Assembly: GCA_003245395.1 (NCBI GenBank)
Contig: QKDF01000173.1
Coordinates: forward strand, 1-8,597
DNA from: Clostridia bacterium
Lineage (GTDB): Bacteria > Bacillota > Clostridia > Oscillospirales > Oscillospiraceae
Direction of reading: 5' to 3'
DNA: 8,597 bases
The notes beneath the pieces are model-generated. The model did no database searches. It saw only the letters and a list, made by a program, of their open reading frames with translations, and had not been told where the DNA came from. Of the stretch, positions 5,307 to 8,597 are shown in pieces (within the stretch, counting starts at the first letter, position 1; each line of letters begins with the position of its first letter). Made by a program: the position numbers and the translations under genes.

Positions 5307-5611
5307 ATCTCCTGAATATACTGAGAAGACCGTCTATCAATGATGGGGTCACGAAGTATCAAAGCACTCCCGGAGCGGTTTTGCTGGATGTCCGTACACC
5401 GCAGGAGTACCGGGAGGGGCATGTCCCCGGCAGCGTAAACCTTCCTCTTGACCGGCTCAAGACCATCAAGTATAAGAAGAGCGTACCACTGTTTGTATAC
5501 TGCTACAGTGGTTCCCGCAGTTCTCAGGCGTGCTACTGGCTCAGCCGCCAGGGATATAGTGAAGTGATGAATATCGGCGGTATTATGAGTTACCGGGGAG
5601 CCGTGGAATAA
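5303..5611 (+). CDS. Single-domain rhodanese (sulfurtransferase)
   Basis: A 102-residue rhodanese domain with LLDVRTPQEYREGHVPGSVN (27-46), the characteristic first half, and active-site loop CYSGSR (67-72) with catalytic Cys67, which carries sulfane sulfur as a persulfide. Such proteins pass sulfur between thiosulfate, polysulfide or protein persulfides and thiol acceptors such as glutathione-like thiols, CoA or thioredoxin. There is no signal peptide, so it is cytosolic. ATG 5303 overlaps the thioredoxin stop by 4 nt, and GGAGG lies about 10 nt upstream. The flavoenzyme starts 14 nt downstream. The same domain recurs at the C-terminus of that flavoenzyme with a closely similar loop (CYSGLR), so the operon encodes two rhodanese modules. 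Confidence 0.93.
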   Translation: MNLLNILRRPSINDGVTKYQSTPGAVLLDVRTPQEYREGHVPGSVNLPLDRLKTIKYKKSVPLFVYCYSGSRSSQACYWLSRQGYSEVMNIGGIMSYRGAVE

Positions 5612-5625
5612 GGAGGAAGCAATCA

Positions 5626-7332
5626 ATGAAAGTTGTCATCATCGGCGGTGTGGCCGGCGGCGCAACGGCAGCAGCCCGTTTGCGCCGTCTGGACGAAAAT
5701 GCGGAGATCGTCATCCTGGAGCGCAGCGGCTTTGTCTCTTACGCCAACTGCGGCCTGCCCTATTACGTGGGCGGTGTCATCCAGGATGAACGGGCGCTGA
5801 CTTTGCAGACGCCCCGCAGCTTCTGGAGGCGGTTTCGGATCGATGTTCGCGTCCGGCATGAGGCGCTGTCCATTGATCCTGCTGCCAAAACCGTCACGGT
5901 GAGACGGCTGGAGGACGGCACAGAATACACGGAGACCTATGACAAGCTGATTCTCTCTCCCGGCGCAAAAGCGGTGGTGCCCGATCTGCCCGGCGTGGAC
6001 AGTGAGCGGATCATGACACTGCGCACGGTGGAGGACACCTTCCGTATCCGGGAATACATTGATCAATATCATCCCCGTCGTGCCGTGATTGTGGGCGGTG
6101 GCTTTATCGGGCTGGAGGCCGCCGAAAATCTGCTGGGCGAAGGAATTGAGACCATATTGCTTCAGCGCAGCGCCCAGGTGATGCCCCCGTTGGACTACGA
6201 CATGGCCTGTCAGCTGCACGCCTATGTGCGCTCTCAGGGTCTGGATCTGCACCTGAACACCGGCGTGGCCGGTTATGAGACCGTGGAGGACGGCATCACC
6301 GTGAATCTTAAGGACGGCAAAGAGCCCATTCATGCCGACTTTGTAATGCTGGCCATCGGTGTTGAGCCGGAGACCAGCCTTGCCAAGGCTGCCGGACTGG
6401 AACTGGGGGCCAAGAACTCCATCGTGGTCAACGAGCGGATGGAGACCTCCGTCTCGGACATCTATGCCGTGGGCGACGCGGTGGAAGTCCGCAACTTTGT
6501 CTCCGGTCAGAAGGCGCTCATTCCCCTGGCCGGCCCGGCCAACAAACAGGGCCGCATTGCGGCGGACAACATCTGTGGCCGGGAACATGCATTCAGCGGG
6601 TCTCAGGGCTCGTCCGTTATCAAGCTGTTCAATATGACAGTGGCAACCACCGGACTGAATGAAAAAGCAGCCCAGAGTGCCGGTATCGCCTATGAGCGGG
6701 TTGTGACTTACTCGCCTTCCCATGCCACCTATTATCCCGGCGCCACCGACATGACCATCAAGACGCTGTATGCGCCGGAGACGGGAAAAATTCTGGGGGC
6801 CCAGATTGTGGGCTTTGAGGGCGTGGATAAACGGATTGACGTGCTGGCCACCGCTATCCGCGCGGGCATGACCGCGGCGGATCTGGAGGAACTGGATCTG
6901 GCCTATGCGCCTCCGTTCTCCTCTGCCAAAGACCCCGTGAACATGGCTGGCTTTGTGATTGAAAATATCCGGGCGGGCATTGTGAAGCAGTGGCACTGGC
7001 AGGATGTGGAGAAACTGTCTGCAGACGGCGGTGTGACATTGCTGGATGCCCGTACGGTACAGGAATTTAAGGAGGACGGCCACCTTCCCGGAGCCGTCAA
7101 TATCCCCGTGGACAATCTGCGGGAGCGGCTGGAGGAGCTGGACCCCGCCAAACCGGTCTATGTTTACTGCTACAGCGGCCTGCGCAGCTATATTGCCTGC
7201 CGCATTCTGGCCCAGCACGGGTTTGACTGCTACAACTTCTCGGGCGGCTACCAGTTCTATGCGTACATTGCGACCGATAAGTGCTATGACGCGGACCCCA
7301 CTCATCCCTGCGGCATTAAAATTGAAAAATAA
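5626..7332 (+). CDS. CoA-disulfide reductase-like FAD oxidoreductase with C-terminal rhodanese domain
   Basis: A 568-residue two-module flavoenzyme. The first 450 residues are a pyridine nucleotide-disulfide oxidoreductase: FAD loop IGGVAGGATAAA (6-17), redox Cys42 in YANCGLPYY (a single cysteine, as in CoA-disulfide reductases), nucleotide-binding VGGGFIGLEAAE (156-167), DIYAVGDA (278-285) and AYAPPFSSAKDPVNMAG (426-442). Residues about 465-550 are a rhodanese domain with catalytic Cys515 in CYSGLR. This architecture matches CoADR-rhodanese fusions and Npsr/CoA-persulfide reductases, which use NAD(P)H to reduce CoA disulfide, CoA persulfide or polysulfide and release sulfide. Where family members often have an acidic residue after the nucleotide beta-strand, this one has Gln180-Arg181, hinting at NADPH use. 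The tail adds Cys553 and Cys562. AAGGAGGA precedes the ATG. It is the last gene before the terminators. Confidence 0.92.
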   Translation: MKVVIIGGVAGGATAAARLRRLDENAEIVILERSGFVSYANCGLPYYVGGVIQDERALTLQTPRSFWRRFRIDVRVRHEALSIDPAAKTVTVRRLEDGTEYTETYDKLILSPGAKAVVPDLPGVDSERIMTLRTVEDTFRIREYIDQYHPRRAVIVGGGFIGLEAAENLLGEGIETILLQRSAQVMPPLDYDMACQLHAYVRSQGLDLHLNTGVAGYETVEDGITVNLKDGKEPIHADFVMLAIGVEPETSLAKAAGLELGAKNSIVVNERMETSVSDIYAVGDAVEVRNFVSGQKALIPLAGPANKQGRIAADNICGREHAFSGSQGSSVIKLFNMTVATTGLNEKAAQSAGIAYERVVTYSPSHATYYPGATDMTIKTLYAPETGKILGAQIVGFEGVDKRIDVLATAIRAGMTAADLEELDLAYAPPFSSAKDPVNMAGFVIENIRAGIVKQWHWQDVEKLSADGGVTLLDARTVQEFKEDGHLPGAVNIPVDNLRERLEELDPAKPVYVYCYSGLRSYIACRILAQHGFDCYNFSGGYQFYAYIATDKCYDADPTHPCGIKIEK

Positions 7333-7334
7333 AA

Positions 7335-7355
7335 CGCCGGCGAATTTTGCCGGCG
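7335..7355 (+). terminator. First hairpin after the flavoenzyme
   Basis: A 7-bp GC-rich stem CGCCGGC/GCCGGCG with loop GAATTTT begins 2 nt after the stop codon. It has no following T-run, so it is probably a 3'-end protecting or accessory hairpin ahead of the true terminator. Confidence 0.5.
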
Positions 7356-7361
7356 CAGTCA

Positions 7362-7401
7362 GGCGGCACCTCCTTTACAGCAGGGAGGTGCCGCCTTTTT
7401 T
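7362..7401 (+). terminator. Strong intrinsic terminator of the regulator/thiol operon
   Basis: A perfect 12-bp stem GGCGGCACCTCC/GGAGGTGCCGCC with a 10-nt loop is followed immediately by TTTTTT (7396-7401). It separates the redox operon from the permease promoter. Confidence 0.93.
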
Positions 7402-7435
7402 GATTTATTCCTGCGCGAAAAGAGGAGAATCCGGT

Positions 7436-7464
7436 TTGTATTTCTCCGTCGGCCATGTTATAAT
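7436..7464 (+). promoter_or_regulatory. Extended -10 promoter for the AEC permease
   Basis: TTGTAT (7436-7441) and a perfect TATAAT (7459-7464) are 17 nt apart, with TG one base before the -10 box (extended -10). Predicted start is near 7471. The short leader carries a GGGCT/AGCCC hairpin (7485-7497) just before the AGGAGGG ribosome binding site. Confidence 0.75.
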
Positions 7465-7517
7465 ACCCCCATTGCACAAAAAACGGGCTGGAAGCCCATG
7501 AGGAGGGAGACCCCGGA

Positions 7518-8462
7518 TTGCTTGCAAATTTGCTGTTCAGCTTTAATATCAGCCTGCCGTTGTTTGTTTTAATCGGCCTGGGCTACTTTTTGAAATATAA
7601 AGGTCTTTTCACGGAAGACTTCATATCCCGCGTTTCCAGTCTGGTATATTATGTATTGCTTCCCGCCAAGCTGTTCGCCGATATGTCCACTGCCGATCTT
7701 TACGCCGCGTTCGATGTGCGCTATAGTGCGATGACGGCAGCAGCCTGTATCGTGCAGTTTTTGCTGTCGTGGCTGCTGGGGGACGTGCTGTGCCGGGACC
7801 GTTCCAAGCAGGGAGCCTTTGCCCATACCTGCTTTCGCGGCAATTTTGCCTATCTGGGCCTGATGCTGATGCAAAGCCTTTACGGTGACCGGACGGCGGT
7901 GCTGACAGCCGTCATGATGGCGATTCTCCTTCCGGCATACAATATCGAGGGCGCCATCCTCTTGTCTGTGAAGGAGAAAAAGGGCGGCATAAAGATCAGT
8001 AAGATATTTAAAGACATTTTTACAAACCCCATGGTGCTGGCTATTCTGCTGGCCATGCCGTTTGCTGCGCTGCGGATTCAACTGCCCTCCGTGATGACCA
8101 AAAGCCTGGGATATCTGGGCGGATGCGCCAGTACCATGGCGCTGATGGTGGTGGGCGCCAGCGTCAGAACTGATACAATCAAGGCCAATTTGTCTCTGCT
8201 TTTAAAATCCTCGGCCATCAAGCTGGTGCTGGTTCCGACTCTTACGGGACTTGCCGCTGTGGCGGCAGGGCTTTCGCAGGAGCAGATTGTGACATTGACT
8301 GTGGTGAGTGCAATGCCGACTGCGGTGAACACGTATATCATCACCGACCGCATGGGCGGAGATGGGAATCTGGCCTCCGGAGCGGTGGTGCTGTCGCACA
8401 TCCTCTCCGTGTTTACCATTACGGCCCTTGTTTTTCTGCTGAAATCCGTGGGTATGCTGTGA
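7518..8462 (+). CDS. AEC family transporter, probable malate/organic acid permease
   Basis: A 314-residue membrane protein with about ten hydrophobic spans in two five-helix halves separated by a charged cytosolic loop (about 150-168, KEKKGGIKISKIFKD). That is the normal AEC (auxin efflux carrier) layout and length. Family signatures include FRGNFAYLGL (106-115), the TNP turn opening the second half (169-171), MALMVVGASV (207-216) and SAMPTAVNTYI (264-274). The start is TTG at 7518, with AGGAGGGAG upstream. An in-frame stop at 7461-7463 precedes it and the first in-frame ATG is codon 56, so a non-ATG start is required. Bacterial AEC members include MleP-type malate permeases. The malic enzyme starting 45 nt downstream with no terminator between supports malate or a similar dicarboxylate as substrate (inference). 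Confidence 0.9.
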   Translation: MLANLLFSFNISLPLFVLIGLGYFLKYKGLFTEDFISRVSSLVYYVLLPAKLFADMSTADLYAAFDVRYSAMTAAACIVQFLLSWLLGDVLCRDRSKQGAFAHTCFRGNFAYLGLMLMQSLYGDRTAVLTAVMMAILLPAYNIEGAILLSVKEKKGGIKISKIFKDIFTNPMVLAILLAMPFAALRIQLPSVMTKSLGYLGGCASTMALMVVGASVRTDTIKANLSLLLKSSAIKLVLVPTLTGLAAVAAGLSQEQIVTLTVVSAMPTAVNTYIITDRMGGDGNLASGAVVLSHILSVFTITALVFLLKSVGML

Positions 8463-8507
8463 GTGCAGCCCCGGAACATGAATTTGTCTGACAAAGGAGT
8501 ACGAAGG

Positions 8508-8597
8508 ATGGATTACGCAAAAGAATCCCTGCGCCTGCACTACGAATGGAAAGGGAAATTGGAAGTTGCGCCCAGGGCCGCAGTGGATTCCCGGGAA
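8508..8597 (+). CDS. Malic enzyme, N-terminal part (3' end outside window)
   Basis: Thirty codons are visible from ATG 8508, preceded by AAAGGAG about 9 nt upstream. The N-terminus, YAKESLRLHYEWKGKLEV followed by PRAAVDSRE, closely matches the start of prokaryotic NAD(P)-dependent malic enzymes (malate to pyruvate plus CO2). In these the next residues lead into the LAYTPGVA motif, here beyond the window. The catalytic and nucleotide-binding regions cannot be seen, so cofactor preference is unknown. Probably cotranscribed with the AEC permease. Confidence 0.87.
   Translation, partial: MDYAKESLRLHYEWKGKLEVAPRAAVDSRE

Noticed and set aside
5623..7305. 560-codon open frame antisense to the flavoenzyme
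   Set aside because: It mirrors the codon structure of the real gene, lacks recognisable domains or a ribosome binding site, and the sense strand encodes a complete, motif-perfect flavoenzyme.

Overview
The window looks like a chromosomal segment from an anaerobic gut Firmicute of the Clostridia, most like Oscillospiraceae (Flavonifractor/Oscillibacter-like). That placement is inferred from the fairly GC-rich coding, strong AGGAGG-type ribosome binding sites, frequent TTG starts, short intergenic gaps, intrinsic terminators and family-level protein resemblance. No rRNA, tRNA, CRISPR array, transposase or phage gene was seen.

Layout. (A) 1-1132, plus strand: the 3' end of a GNAT acetyltransferase overlapping a DMT/EamA permease, closed by a hairpin terminator. 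(B) 1171-3777, minus strand: an M20-type amidohydrolase followed by a class I/II PLP aminotransferase. They are read from a strong TTGACT-16-TATAAT promoter. The roughly 180-nt leader contains a long intrinsic terminator, an upstream hairpin that overlaps and excludes it, and a hairpin that buries the ribosome binding site. (C) 4195-7332, plus strand: a Crp/Fnr-family regulator, two near-identical dyad operators 41 bp apart, then thioredoxin, a single-domain rhodanese and a CoA-disulfide-reductase-like flavoenzyme with a C-terminal rhodanese domain, closed by two hairpins. (D) 7518-8597, plus strand: an AEC-family permease and the first 30 codons of a malic enzyme.

Region C reads as a self-contained thiol/persulfide (reactive sulfur) or redox-stress module. 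The regulator has a CRP-type RExxxR recognition helix, which in CRP reads GTGA, and the two operators contain GTGAC/GTCAC half-sites. The promoter-proximal operator lies about 41 bp upstream of the likely transcription start, the class II activation position. The enzymes would relay electrons and sulfane sulfur between NAD(P)H, CoA or low-molecular-weight thiols and protein thiols.

Region D reads as malate uptake plus oxidative decarboxylation to pyruvate. Region B reads as release of an amino acid from an N-acyl conjugate followed by transamination, with an expression switch in its leader whose ligand or signal I cannot name. The least explained parts of the window are that leader and the paired operators.
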